From Bradyrhizobiaceae bacterium (GTDB lineage Bacteria; Bacteroidota; Ignavibacteria; Kapaibacteriales; Kapaibacteriaceae): a stretch of DNA of 64,000 bases. The stretch lies in assembly GCA_024103135.1 (NCBI GenBank), contig JAGFIZ010000025.1:21861-85860 (forward strand). Reading direction: 5' to 3'. Positions within the stretch are counted from its first letter, which is position 1, and each line of letters opens with the position of its first letter. This document shows positions 55,963-64,000 of this stretch, in pieces. The translations under genes and the position numbers were made by a program. The notes beneath the pieces are model-generated. The model ran no database searches. It saw nothing but the letters and a program-made list of their open reading frames with translations, and had not been told where the DNA came from.

Positions 55963-57123
55963 TCATGGTGCGTAAACCAAAGTCGTGCAAACAACACTGC
56001 CTGACTTGTACCCTGCAACGATGTAGATGCCAGCTTGTGGAATCGGGACCGTATATGCCAAGCCAACAGGCAACGAGGTAGCATTGATGATGTTGCCGTT
56101 GATGTCGACAACCTTGATCTGATCGACGGCAGTTTGCGTCGGCACAACCGATATCTCGACCTCTCGTGGACTTGTATGCGTAGCCACGCTGAATGTGCAG
56201 GACTGATTGCAATTGTTGGCATTGGCAACACTTGCTGCATAGGTGTTCCAGTCGGACTCGGCCAGGTGAGTTTTACTCAGCGCCATCGACATGTTGTCGT
56301 ACCGCATGAACCTGCTGCCAGATGGACCAGCACTGTGCAGGTTGATGCGCATGAAGGCGTCGGTAGAGTCCACATACGAAGGAACCAAGTACTCTACACG
56401 AGCCACGACGGGTCGCCAAAGGTATAAGCACGGTGTCGCGGATCCAGAGCTTCGAAGACTAAACGTATCCAGCAAGGCAATGCGTGTGTTGCTGCCAGCA
56501 GCAACAAGCTCTACCGATCCGTAGATCTCATCCGTAGATACAAGCTTGGCGGGGTTGTAGGACTGAGTCGTACTGTCGTACCAATAGAACTCACGGAAAA
56601 AACTGAGTGTATCGCCCCCTACAACACGAAACGTACGTGTACGCGAAATGTCGGACAGCTGTGCATTGGAATAGTCCCACCGTGCGGAACCACTTACATC
56701 GTCGAAGTTGTAGTACTTCCCGTCGCACCAATTAAGAGCACACCAATTACGATTTAGTGCGAACTCCCCTATGTGTAGGTGAAACCGCGCTGAGTCCTCC
56801 TGAAAGTCAAACGAGTAGTACGGAACAAGCTCATTCGACAACACCATCAAGGTTGTGTCGACCGTACCATCACTAGCCATCGCATAGAACGTATCGATCT
56901 GCATCTGCACTTGTCGCAGCGAGTCGCATTGCGCGAAAGCAGAAGAAGCCATAAAGAACAGCGCAACGGCTACGATAACGATGTCAACAACATGACGCAG
57001 AAGACGCAGACCTAGATGTGCAGTTGCGGGGTTGAGTACTTGCAATTCACCACTGAGTTCCGACGGTGAATCCGTCCAGCCTAATGCAGCAACAATGGAG
57101 CTGCTCGTAGGTACGTGTTTCAT
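55963..57123 (-). CDS. Exported protein, possible T9SS cargo
   Basis: 386 residues from ATG 57123. The N-terminus is unusual: about 45 residues precede a membrane or signal segment (HVVDIVIVAVALFFMASSAFAQ), so the start may be further downstream, but no other good start is seen. The mature part is beta-rich (FYWYDSTTQSYNP, ARVEYLVPSYVDSTDAF). The last about 75 residues (VEISVVPTQTAVDQIKVVDINGNIIN...PQAGIYIVAGYKSG) look like a T9SS sorting domain. A poly-C run lies 42 bases upstream of its ATG. Confidence 0.7.
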   Translation of the reverse strand: MKHVPTSSSIVAALGWTDSPSELSGELQVLNPATAHLGLRLLRHVVDIVIVAVALFFMASSAFAQCDSLRQVQMQIDTFYAMASDGTVDTTLMVLSNELVPYYSFDFQEDSARFHLHIGEFALNRNWCALNWCDGKYYNFDDVSGSARWDYSNAQLSDISRTRTFRVVGGDTLSFFREFYWYDSTTQSYNPAKLVSTDEIYGSVELVAAGSNTRIALLDTFSLRSSGSATPCLYLWRPVVARVEYLVPSYVDSTDAFMRINLHSAGPSGSRFMRYDNMSMALSKTHLAESDWNTYAASVANANNCNQSCTFSVATHTSPREVEISVVPTQTAVDQIKVVDINGNIINATSLPVGLAYTVPIPQAGIYIVAGYKSGSVVCTTLVYAP

Positions 57124-57540
57124 AACACGCCTCGTAAGAATGGCACAAGGGTACGGCAAACATACCCCCCCCCCTCGGCTAATGCAAGAAGATAATCGAG
57201 ACTAGTCATTGCTGGTCGGCGATTACTTGGACGCGATGCTTTTTTACCAACAAACACTCCTACGCAATTCGCCGTGTGCGTTACGTCGCTGATCGAGGGC
57301 AACGAATCACCCCTGACACCATGCTGCACCCACCATAGTGTGGATCAACAAGGCGAAGGAAGATGACAACAAGGTCGAAGCTTCATGGGCAGAAAGTAGG
57401 GGGAAATTGAAGACAGGCTCCAATCCTCAACGGCCGAACGAGCGAGCCTACCTAACAAGACCGGTTCAGTAATCTAAACTTCGCTGCAAACTCCTTGTTA
57501 GAATTTGTTGGAAGAGGGGTTTACCAAAAGCATCAATGCC
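57124..57540. other. Gene-free interval with homopolymer tract
   Basis: About 417 bases between two minus-strand genes. It has a run of ten C at 57165-57174 (ten G on the coding strand of the minus-strand gene), which could vary in length and change promoter spacing. A 44-codon GTG frame at 57338 was not accepted as a gene. No other feature recognised. Confidence 0.55.
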
Positions 57541-58932
57541 TTATTGATGTAAGAGTACTCGTGAATGGTAACAACCATTCGAGCATTGCAGCACTTCGAT
57601 GACTGCACCGCCTTCTGGGCGTTGTAGTGATCGTCCTAGGGTGTCGAACCATCCAATGTGATGTAGACCTGTATGATCACCCTCTTGAGTAGAGGTTATG
57701 TTGGTAACACGATCCTCATCCACACTTGCGATAAAATGAGACTGATCGGCCCCTTGTCCAAGTACCAGAAGTTTATCTCCGTCACGACACAGTGAGCTAA
57801 GAGTCGTTGGCCGCTGATCTTGCATGCTGAGAAATCTCTTTATTCTTGGTACTGTATCATACTCGCAGATGAAGCCGCGTGACGTGGATTCTATCAGCTG
57901 TACGTTTGTAGAGTCAACATCTCTTATGCTACCTACTGCGGTCACACTACGATCGTTTGAGATCATTGCATCATGAATAGTCAGGTAAGAATGTTTTGGC
58001 AGAAACTCGGTCACCGAAATGAGTTCACCAGTTACGATACCATACCTCCAATACTGGATACCCCACCTTGGTTCATCCCTGTTTGTAACAAGCGCAAGAA
58101 TCACAATGCTCTTATCAGCTTCGTCAACTTCAATGACGTTAAACTGAAACCTATGATCACCCACATCACTCAACGTAACTGGCTGCGCTGCATTCTCGGA
58201 GTTGAACCCTTGTACCATGATTCGACTGCGGTATTCTTTGCCATTGATTTTCTCTTGCCAATACACGACAACTGAAGTGTCAGAAATCCTAATGGCATTT
58301 CCTGTAACACTCATAGCATCGCTGGCAACAGGTACCTTCCAAGTGTTGTTCCAACCTGTGGCAGTATCAAGTATGTATGCATACAAAGTGTCATTAGTAA
58401 GCGTTTGAACTCGAACAGTAAATGCAATCAGACTACCAACGGTGTGTATGCTGGATATTTTGTCAATTGATGGCTTAGGAAGTTGTAATAGTGATGAGTC
58501 AATCGTTTTTCCCGATCTATAAGAGTAGCGATACACCTCGCTGGGCAGTGCTCTATCACCTACTAGGCACGTACCAACACCTTCTCCTGTCATGTTAATG
58601 CCAGCAAACACGGCATACATGATTTTCGCGGATTGTGGCGTCCAAGTCCAGGTCGTCCTATACGACTCATCAAGGCCATACAAACTCATTTTAAGGTTGT
58701 CGCCAAGCAACACGGTTTCTTGTCCCACTTTTGCTTTGAAGAACAAATGTGATTTTGGCGCGATGGAGTCTAGGACCCTCAACACTGTTGGTTCGACCCT
58801 TATTGCTTCATTGATACCGCCATAAACAACAAGCGCCTGAAAAATCAACATGGCACAGAAAATTGCTGCACGGCTCAATGACTTAATAGTGGCATGCTCC
58901 ATAAACACGTTAAGGTTCATGATATGTCGCAT
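57541..58932 (-). CDS. Secreted propeller-like protein of unknown function
   Basis: About 463 residues from ATG 58932 (frame open from 58980; other ATGs at 58920 and 58902). Hydrophobic signal AAIFCAMLIFQALVVYGG near residue 25-40. The mature part has repeated beta-hairpin segments with DTxxxYIL, KYRYSY, QYWRYG patterns that suggest a beta-propeller, but no named family fits. Last Cys pair (CSNGCYH) near the C-terminus. Probably co-transcribed with the broken gene upstream. Confidence 0.65.
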   Translation of the reverse strand: MRHIMNLNVFMEHATIKSLSRAAIFCAMLIFQALVVYGGINEAIRVEPTVLRVLDSIAPKSHLFFKAKVGQETVLLGDNLKMSLYGLDESYRTTWTWTPQSAKIMYAVFAGINMTGEGVGTCLVGDRALPSEVYRYSYRSGKTIDSSLLQLPKPSIDKISSIHTVGSLIAFTVRVQTLTNDTLYAYILDTATGWNNTWKVPVASDAMSVTGNAIRISDTSVVVYWQEKINGKEYRSRIMVQGFNSENAAQPVTLSDVGDHRFQFNVIEVDEADKSIVILALVTNRDEPRWGIQYWRYGIVTGELISVTEFLPKHSYLTIHDAMISNDRSVTAVGSIRDVDSTNVQLIESTSRGFICEYDTVPRIKRFLSMQDQRPTTLSSLCRDGDKLLVLGQGADQSHFIASVDEDRVTNITSTQEGDHTGLHHIGWFDTLGRSLQRPEGGAVIEVLQCSNGCYHSRVLLHQ

Positions 58933-58958
58933 GGTGAATGAATCATTGCTCGCCATTC

Positions 58959-59751
58959 TTATGGACACATTGGTTGACAAGTTGTTGAGAGAATGGTACC
59001 CGATGGAGGAGGGGCGATCAAGTCTTGATCATCACAGCCTATCGGTGGTCCGGAATAAGGCGGAGCGACTGTTTGAACGGTATTGTTTTCAGTGTCGAAG
59101 CAATGCTTACGAATAGTCGTACAGCAGTAGTACCTGCACCAAGCAAGCTTAAAAAACGGATCTAGCACAATAACAGGTTCACTTGTGGTGTACGAACTAT
59201 GTACCAGCTTGACACATGATCCCTGCACAAACTCCTGAGTTGCAAACGTTGTTGGGCATGGGTGAAAAGCAGAAAAGTCGTTAGAAGCGTTGAGAAAGTA
59301 ATACTCACTCACGAGTGTTATTAGATGGTTGAACATGCCAAGTGCAAAATCTTGATCAACTGGACCTGGATATCCTGATGGATACATATCCGCTATTAGT
59401 CCTGCGCAATCTGGGTCATGAATGTTTATCGGACCCCAACCAGTTACGCTCAATCGGTACATTGTCTCCCACCCTGAGCCATTATGTACCAGGCAGAACC
59501 AAGCTCTGTGGTAACCAATAACTGGCAATCTGGGTAGTTCGGATGAGTAAGATTAATCTGTCCAGGTCCGGCATTGCCAGGTAAGTTCTGGCTATCCAAT
59601 TCCATGCAATTCTCTAGACAAAACCAATTCTCTTGACTCTTGACATTTGGGGTGAACAGTGCAGGAACAAGAAGCAGCAGAATAGGGTACTGTATCAGTT
59701 TGATCTTTTCTTTCCAAGGGACTTACACCTGTTCCAAGAAATCGACCTCAT
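58959..59751 (-). pseudogene. Frameshifted secreted protein gene
   Basis: Two pieces of one protein lie in different frames. From ATG 59751 a frame gives MRSISWNRCKSLG; after one base is added in the T-run at 59706-59709, it joins a signal peptide (KKIKLIQYPILLLLVPALFTPNVKSQ) and a mature start with HPNYPDC. The frame then breaks at 59524-59526 (ACTGGCAATC on the plus strand); with one extra G there the sequence continues as PVIGYHRAWFCLVHNG to the stop at 58959. The joined DCPVIGY is a sensible motif. Either the gene is decaying or the assembly has two small errors. An alternative is a TTG start at 59528 for the downstream part. Confidence 0.55.
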
Positions 59752-59781
59752 GCAAATCAGCGAACCGTACGTCTTACCTGC

Positions 59782-60108
59782 ATGCAGTATGACCTAAGGC
59801 AGGCCGTAGAAAGTGGGTCTTCAATGGAGACGATTATTGAGCAGAGCCTCGCTCACCGCGAATCTACCACTACCAATACTATCGAGAGCATTCGGAATAT
59901 GCTTGCCTCGGAGTTCTCAACCATTCGCAGCGGACTACTGAATACCTCATCAATCGATAGAGATCGGTGGATGTGGTACTGGATGGCTCAACAGGTCCTT
60001 GATTGGGCTATGAACCCAGACGCATCCTGCTCACCCTCTGATGCAATCGAACGGAATGCTCCAGCAAATCATTTCAAAGGGTTTCTGAAGCGGACTACGC
60101 TTACCTAA
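59782..60108 (+). CDS. Small hypothetical protein
   Basis: 108 residues from ATG 59782. Helical, hydrophilic, with Trp-rich middle (RDRWMWYWMAQQVLDWAM). No family seen. Its last eight bases overlap the DUF3892 gene on the opposite strand. It lies alone on the plus strand among minus-strand genes, so expression is unproven. Confidence 0.45.
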   Translation: MQYDLRQAVESGSSMETIIEQSLAHRESTTTNTIESIRNMLASEFSTIRSGLLNTSSIDRDRWMWYWMAQQVLDWAMNPDASCSPSDAIERNAPANHFKGFLKRTTLT

Positions 60109-60442
60109 GCTCAGGAAGATTGTCAAAGTTGTTAAGAGTTCGACCATCTGCACTTGTCCGTACGTACGCTCGTACCATGGGTCCATCAACCACACTTACT
60201 TCAGCCATTAGAACTTTTGGGTCAGCCTCCATCTCATCAGTGGTCATTGAGTCAATGTCAACATTCCTGCCTCTTTCATCGAGTTTGGCAGCAGTGACGT
60301 AAGCGTATTCACTGTTGTTGATGTGTAGGATCAGGTTGTTCAGCGAAAGTCGCTCTAACCTCTTGTTGCCTACATACTGGACTGCTACGACATCTCCGTC
60401 AGCGTCCAGACATGCTCTGGTTATTACCCGTTTGCGATTCAT
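60101..60442 (-). CDS. DUF3892-like protein
   Basis: 113 residues from ATG 60442; an upstream in-frame start exists at 60505. Motif order VITRACLDADGDVVAVQYV, then VTAAKLDERG, VRAYVRTSADGRTLNNFDNLPEL fits the small DUF3892 family (dG-I...-YLRT...-NNL-LP), which is of unknown function. Last of four minus-strand genes (LRAT-like, GRDP-like, CxxC, DUF3892) spaced by 29 to 78 bases. Confidence 0.55.
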   Translation of the reverse strand: MNRKRVITRACLDADGDVVAVQYVGNKRLERLSLNNLILHINNSEYAYVTAAKLDERGRNVDIDSMTTDEMEADPKVLMAEVSVVDGPMVRAYVRTSADGRTLNNFDNLPELR

Positions 60443-60520
60443 GTGAGAGGACCTAAAGTCGTTGGGCGAGGCAGACGAAATGTCTCTAGAACCGTTTGGA
60501 AGCATTTAGTGCTCTACGGT

Positions 60521-60712
60521 CTATTTAAGATCAACAACATGCGTGTATCTGCCGTCGAGTTCACATTCGAAGATCAGAGTCAAGACTCTCCCCTTTACCT
60601 TTCGGTCAATTATAGGGTAGTATTCCCGGCAGAATGGGCACAGGCCATCGTTGCCGACTACATTGGCAGGTTCGGGCTGCTCTGAACTATACTTTTCGTC
60701 TTCAGTCAACAT
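60521..60712 (-). CDS. Small CxxC protein
   Basis: 63 residues, ATG with an AAGGGG before it. CPFC at residues 25-28 and a third Cys at 50 suggest a small metal-binding or redox protein. A longer plus-strand frame overlaps it, but the minus-strand frame fits the run of neighbouring genes and has better protein-like sequence. No family is recognised. Confidence 0.5.
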   Translation of the reverse strand: MLTEDEKYSSEQPEPANVVGNDGLCPFCREYYPIIDRKVKGRVLTLIFECELDGRYTHVVDLK

Positions 60713-60753
60713 AACCCCTTGAGATTGAGCAGTGCCTCTCTAAACGCCAGTGA

Positions 60754-61239
60754 CTACTTGCACTTCTGTGGCTTACACTGTGTTCTTGTGCAACTGGCCT
60801 TTTTGCATTTCTCCGGATTGTCGCCGTCATCTGCGTAACTCTCGTGGAAGTTCTCAACCCACAGCTTCTTGGTGGACTCGAACGCGTCAAATAAATCCTG
60901 AGCGTCGCTTTCGCTTCGCATTCCAAAGTAGGGGAAGTGATGTAGCATCTTCCCGAATACTCTATCACAGTCTACCTGATACTTTGCCGTATCAAGGATG
61001 TGAGCATGCCAGAACGTATCAATGTCTCCGGTGGGAACAATGTCCAGATCGGGGTACAGAAGATTCAGAGTCAAGAACTTTCTGTACCTGTCTTCGGCTG
61101 AATCCAGTTGTTGTTGATCCCATCCCTTACCCTCGTTCGCGTCCGCCAACTTCATCCGGATCATGGTAAAATCCAGATCAGCAATCGCTTCTTGTGCCTC
61201 GGTGGTCGCGACCACCGTTTCGTTTTCTGTTTGGAACAC
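60754..61239 (-). CDS. GRDP-like protein with terminal Cys-x4 array
   Basis: 161 residues from GTG 61239 with GGAG seven bases upstream (ATG 61164 is an alternative). Residues about 40-115 match the glycine-rich-domain-containing protein-like family: DIDTFWHAHILDTAKYQVDCDRVFGKMLHHFPYFG, with the conserved WHxH (Trp77, His78, His80), Asp83, Tyr87, Cys91 and His100. The last 16 residues place Cys at 145, 150, 155 and 160, an exact C-x4 repeat, rich in Lys. Function unknown; the tail could bind metal or be processed. Second gene of the module after the LRAT-like gene (29 bases). Confidence 0.7.
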   Translation of the reverse strand: MFQTENETVVATTEAQEAIADLDFTMIRMKLADANEGKGWDQQQLDSAEDRYRKFLTLNLLYPDLDIVPTGDIDTFWHAHILDTAKYQVDCDRVFGKMLHHFPYFGMRSESDAQDLFDAFESTKKLWVENFHESYADDGDNPEKCKKASCTRTQCKPQKCK

Positions 61240-61268
61240 GGTTGTACTCCAAGAAGAGTTATGAAATC

Positions 61269-61754
61269 CTACTTTGAATTTCCACTGAGGAAGACCACAC
61301 CTGAAGCACTCAACGCAATAGCACCAATCACTGCTAGGTTGTTGACTTGACGACTCTTGAACTCACCATCAACAACCCAAGAGACCAAGTGTTCACAGTT
61401 GTGGGTCAGGAGTCCGTACGGCTGTCTGCTCATGTATGCCATGTAGCACCGCTTAAAAACCACTTCAGGGCTGAGTTTTGCCGGAGCATCTCTGCGCTTG
61501 TACGGCTGTCCATTGCAGAATTGGTCAAGGGTAACCAATCTATAGCCTTCACCAGCAATCGTGTCAAGGACCCAATACACGCGACAGTTGTTATGGCATG
61601 TATAGCCAACCGTTACGCCGTAGTGAAGCATATAGGGAATCTTCGGGCGTGTAATAGGCTGCCCAGAGTACAACGGGTCGAACCTCATACAACTCCACGG
61701 GCTTTGGTTGAGTAAGCGCACTTTACCGTTCTCTATCCTTACGGTCGGAATCAT
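61269..61754 (-). CDS. LRAT-like (NlpC/P60 superfamily) protein with C-terminal membrane segment
   Basis: 161 residues, ATG with AAGAGG upstream. His44 (MLHYGVTVG) and Cys120 (LLTHNCEHLVSW) are the catalytic His and Cys of lecithin-retinol-acyltransferase-like papain-fold proteins. The C-terminus has one hydrophobic stretch (LAVIGAIALSASGVVFL, about 140-156) that could anchor it in a membrane. Bacterial members act as acyltransferases, hydrolases or effectors; substrate unknown. First gene of the minus-strand module. Confidence 0.72.
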   Translation of the reverse strand: MIPTVRIENGKVRLLNQSPWSCMRFDPLYSGQPITRPKIPYMLHYGVTVGYTCHNNCRVYWVLDTIAGEGYRLVTLDQFCNGQPYKRRDAPAKLSPEVVFKRCYMAYMSRQPYGLLTHNCEHLVSWVVDGEFKSRQVNNLAVIGAIALSASGVVFLSGNSK

Positions 61755-62001
61755 TGTTACCTCTTTCAGTTGGGTGGGATTGGCTACTTAAGAAATCCCA
61801 AGTCCTCCAGCAATAGCAAGTTTTACACATCAAGATTCTGCTATGTTCAGGTTGTGGCTTATCCGATTACCTCCACGTGAAGCTTACCGAAGAGTCTGCT
61901 TGTGTCCAGTGATTTCAAACCCGATTTACTCCTCTGATGGTTGAATGATATAGCGTAGATTTACATAAAGTATTTTCATAAACTACTAAACTCGGGTTGT
62001 T

Positions 62002-62475
62002 ATGAATCGGCATTCTCTGGTGCTTCAGTTGGTCGTCATCTGCGCACTGTCGTTATCATGCACTGGGCCTGCTGGTCCTCAAGGACCAGCAGGTCAAGAT
62101 GGTAAGAATGGCTCTAGTGGTGAGAAGGGACACAACTATACGCTCATTTACGATGACGTAAGAATCGAGACGGATGAGAGAGGATACGGTCTACAGGTTC
62201 TCGATATCCCAGAGATTTCTCAGAGAGTGCTGGATAGCGGCGTTGTTGTTTGCGAGTATCGTTCACCACAGCCTTCAACGTGGATAACACTACCATTTAC
62301 TTGGTCTGTTGGTGATACTACAAATGGAGTCTTGACACATACCTTTTCGCTGTCTGCCCGTTACTCCTTGGGAACACTTTTTCTTTCCGTGGACCAATTC
62401 GCTCCAAGAGACTCGGGGGATGCGGTACCTCTTGTACTTGGAACAATCAAGGTTGCCATTTTCGAACCCGACTAA
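62002..62475 (+). CDS. Collagen-like lipoprotein
   Basis: 157 residues. Signal VVICALSLSC with lipobox LSLSC; mature N-terminus has G-x-y repeats (GPAGPQGPAGQDGKNGSSGEKG), then a 100-residue beta-rich domain (DVRIETDERGYGLQVLD... LFLSVDQFAPRD). Small lipoproteins with a collagen-like linker are common in Bacteroidota; function unknown. Diverges from the LRAT module across a 247-base gap. Confidence 0.75.
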   Translation: MNRHSLVLQLVVICALSLSCTGPAGPQGPAGQDGKNGSSGEKGHNYTLIYDDVRIETDERGYGLQVLDIPEISQRVLDSGVVVCEYRSPQPSTWITLPFTWSVGDTTNGVLTHTFSLSARYSLGTLFLSVDQFAPRDSGDAVPLVLGTIKVAIFEPD

Positions 62476-62512
62476 CAAAAAGGCTGGTCGTTGCAAAAAC
62501 AATGACCAGCCT
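62474..62512 (-). terminator. Intrinsic terminator between convergent lipoprotein genes
   Basis: AGGCTGGTCGTTG (62481-62493) pairs with CAATGACCAGCCT (62500-62512; one G-U pair) around a 6-base loop. On the minus strand the stem is followed by TTTTTGTTAG, so it ends the lipoprotein gene at 62556; it may also slow plus-strand transcripts. Confidence 0.8.
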
Positions 62513-62555
62513 ACATCGACAGACCTGTTGTCTTTAGACGCTGACTACACGATTT

Positions 62556-63359
62556 CTAGTCCACGAGATGGATTGACACTCTGTGAGCAGTTCTACCCAC
62601 AAAGATGATTTTCTTTCCGGAAGAAGTCGTGACAGTCTTTGGATCATACTTGATGACCTCAACGTCTGCTTTGCCAGAAACTAGATCATCGAGTTCACCC
62701 GACGACAGTGTTACAGTTGAATTACCGTCGAACACTTTTGAAAGTGAGTGACCACCACTTTCTTCAGGATCGTCTGGTTGGGTTACTGTGACCGTTATTT
62801 GCATGAACCCACCAGCACCAGTAAAGTAGATCGTTTTCCCGTTTGAAATGTCAATGGTATCAAGTCGGTTGAACCCACTGAACCTAACACGCTCTCCGAA
62901 TACAACACTGGTGTCGATTGTTCCTAGGGCTGGATCGGAATACACCTTTGTAACAGTATTCGTCGTTGAACCAGTGCTGAAGTAAGTCTGGAGGCCTTCG
63001 GAATCGAATCCCCACGCGGCACCCTTGCTGGAAACGGCAAGTGAGGTTCCATTGACAGAGATGTCGGTTATCACAGTGGCAGAGTCAATTGTTGGTCTGA
63101 AAGCCACTGTCGCTTCGTGCTCAGTGTACGTTAGATTAGACGAATTGTCCCAATCACGAAGCTCGGAGTAGTTCTGAGAAAGTAATAGGACTGCGTTGAC
63201 ATTAGCTGTGTCTGCACTGGCGATTACTCCGTCGAAGTCAACAATCGTGAGTATCGAACCGAACCAACTCTTTCCGCCGCCTGTAGCATCTGTGCTGTTT
63301 TCGGAGCAAGCGGTTATCAGTAAGAGTGATATTGCCGTTAGGCAAATGATGCGAGTCAT
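62556..63359 (-). CDS. Lipoprotein of unknown function
   Basis: 267 residues. Signal AISLLLITACSEN with lipobox ITAC. The mature part is beta-rich (DFDGVIASADTANVNAVLLLSQNYSEL; TDISVNGTSLAVSS; RVRFSGFNRLDTIDISNG) and Gly/Ser-rich in places. No family named. ATG follows AAGGA. Ends just before the intrinsic terminator. Confidence 0.7.
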   Translation of the reverse strand: MTRIICLTAISLLLITACSENSTDATGGGKSWFGSILTIVDFDGVIASADTANVNAVLLLSQNYSELRDWDNSSNLTYTEHEATVAFRPTIDSATVITDISVNGTSLAVSSKGAAWGFDSEGLQTYFSTGSTTNTVTKVYSDPALGTIDTSVVFGERVRFSGFNRLDTIDISNGKTIYFTGAGGFMQITVTVTQPDDPEESGGHSLSKVFDGNSTVTLSSGELDDLVSGKADVEVIKYDPKTVTTSSGKKIIFVGRTAHRVSIHLVD

Positions 63360-63411
63360 GTGAAGTTCCTTTTAGGTTTTGAATGGTGTCTTCTTCTTGA
63401 TTGATTTGTTA

Positions 63412-63867
63412 CTAGTCCGGGCAGCAGGCCTTTCCGACACGAAAAACTGCTACGCGGTCTGGGTCTCCTGGGTTTCTCCGAGCCCATTCAGCATTGAGCT
63501 GATCCAGCTCGACTTGATATACCAATTTTGTCCAGCAAACTTGCCCGTTTGTTCTCCTAGCCTCGATAGCGTACGCTAACAGGTTATTCTTTCTCATGTA
63601 CTGCTGAGCAACTCCCGTGGCTGGGGTAAGTTTTATATCGTTATCGTTGGCAGCCCGACCATTCAATGTAATTCCGCTTGGCCAGCTCACCGTGTAGTTG
63701 GTGGTAGTGTATTGAGTGATTTTAATGGTGTATCCAGACGAACACCAGTATTCGAATTTGAAACGTTGGTATGTCTGTGGAGGACTTTTCCATCCTCCTA
63801 ATACAGACCCTACGAAAAGTAATACCAGTACCAGAGCTATTGCTTTGGTAGAGTTTACAAGCTTCAT
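63412..63867 (-). CDS. Small exported protein
   Basis: 151 residues from ATG 63867 (frame open from 63969). Signal AIALVLVLLFVGSVLGG. The mature protein has four or so Cys, the pair ACC near the C-terminus (GKACCPD), and a Gly-Asn-Asp-rich middle. Co-directional with the lipoprotein gene 52 bases downstream. No family seen. Confidence 0.6.
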   Translation of the reverse strand: MKLVNSTKAIALVLVLLFVGSVLGGWKSPPQTYQRFKFEYWCSSGYTIKITQYTTTNYTVSWPSGITLNGRAANDNDIKLTPATGVAQQYMRKNNLLAYAIEARRTNGQVCWTKLVYQVELDQLNAEWARRNPGDPDRVAVFRVGKACCPD

Positions 63868-63990
63868 TCTACACCGAGATACTTTAGAAAGTTGTGGATG
63901 GTGGTAGAACTTACGACTTGACCGAAAGAAAAGAAAGGCGTAACCTGTGGTTGAATACAGTTTTTTCAAACTATCCCCAGGAGACGCCTT

Positions 63991-64000
63991 ATGAACAGGG
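63991..64000 (+). CDS. Probable start of a truncated gene
   Basis: ATG at 63991 preceded by AGGAGA at 63979-63984 suggests the start of a plus-strand gene cut by the window edge. Only three codons are visible. Confidence 0.4.

Noticed and set aside
57338..57472. A 44-codon GTG frame rich in Lys and Glu in the intergenic gap
   Set aside because: No ribosome site, no recognised family and no ATG; too short to support.
60443..60685. Plus-strand 80-codon frame overlapping the CxxC gene
   Set aside because: It opposes the run of minus-strand genes and its product looks less protein-like than the minus-strand frame.

Overview
The window is chromosomal DNA of a didermic bacterium, most likely from the FCB group (Bacteroidota/Chlorobi side; a Kapabacteria- or Ignavibacteria-like lineage is my best guess). 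The reasons are several large secreted proteins ending in type IX secretion (T9SS) sorting domains, a TonB-dependent receptor, many lipoproteins and outer-membrane barrels, promoter boxes of the Bacteroidota form TAnnTTTG, and an RbfA start resembling Chlorobi proteins. Base composition is close to 50% GC. No tRNA, rRNA, insertion sequence or CRISPR array was seen.

Layout. 1-8.3 kb: end of a T9SS cargo gene, an S41 protease, a DUF3108 protein, a BadF-type kinase, LD-carboxypeptidase, and a glycine-rich T9SS protein; a regular cluster of DnaA-box-like sites lies in the divergent gap at 5.6 kb. 8.5-17.7 kb (minus): kynurenine monooxygenase, then a tightly overlapping operon trmB-aat-OmpA lipoprotein-PBP1A-FAH family-barrel lipoprotein-lipoprotein. 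17.8-22.5 kb (plus): secD-secF-STAS-purA. 22.6-34.1 kb: a giant Ycf48/T9SS protein, a TonB receptor paired with a beta-helix T9SS protein, and an acyltransferase preceded by an unlisted 36-residue membrane protein. 34.3-42.5 kb: Ppx/GppA, HtrA protease, two barrels separated by hairpin repeats, a Kup transporter and a glutaryl-CoA-dehydrogenase-like gene. 42.8-45.1 kb: a small Cys-containing secreted protein with a thioredoxin-fold partner. 45.2-55.9 kb: the translation/RNA operon rimP-nusA-infB-rbfA-truB-ribF-rpsO-pnp plus a glycosyltransferase, with a promoter and terminator-like hairpin in its leader. 55.9-64 kb: an AT-richer accessory stretch of secreted proteins, lipoproteins, a frameshifted gene, and a minus-strand module of an LRAT-like protein, a GRDP-like protein with a Cys array, a CxxC mini-protein and a DUF3892 protein.

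The strongest unexplained signal is a dispersed octamer, AGGGGGCT (21 exact copies on both strands, mostly inside genes, with a T/G-rich 3' extension), absent from the last 8.5 kb. Counts were made by eye.
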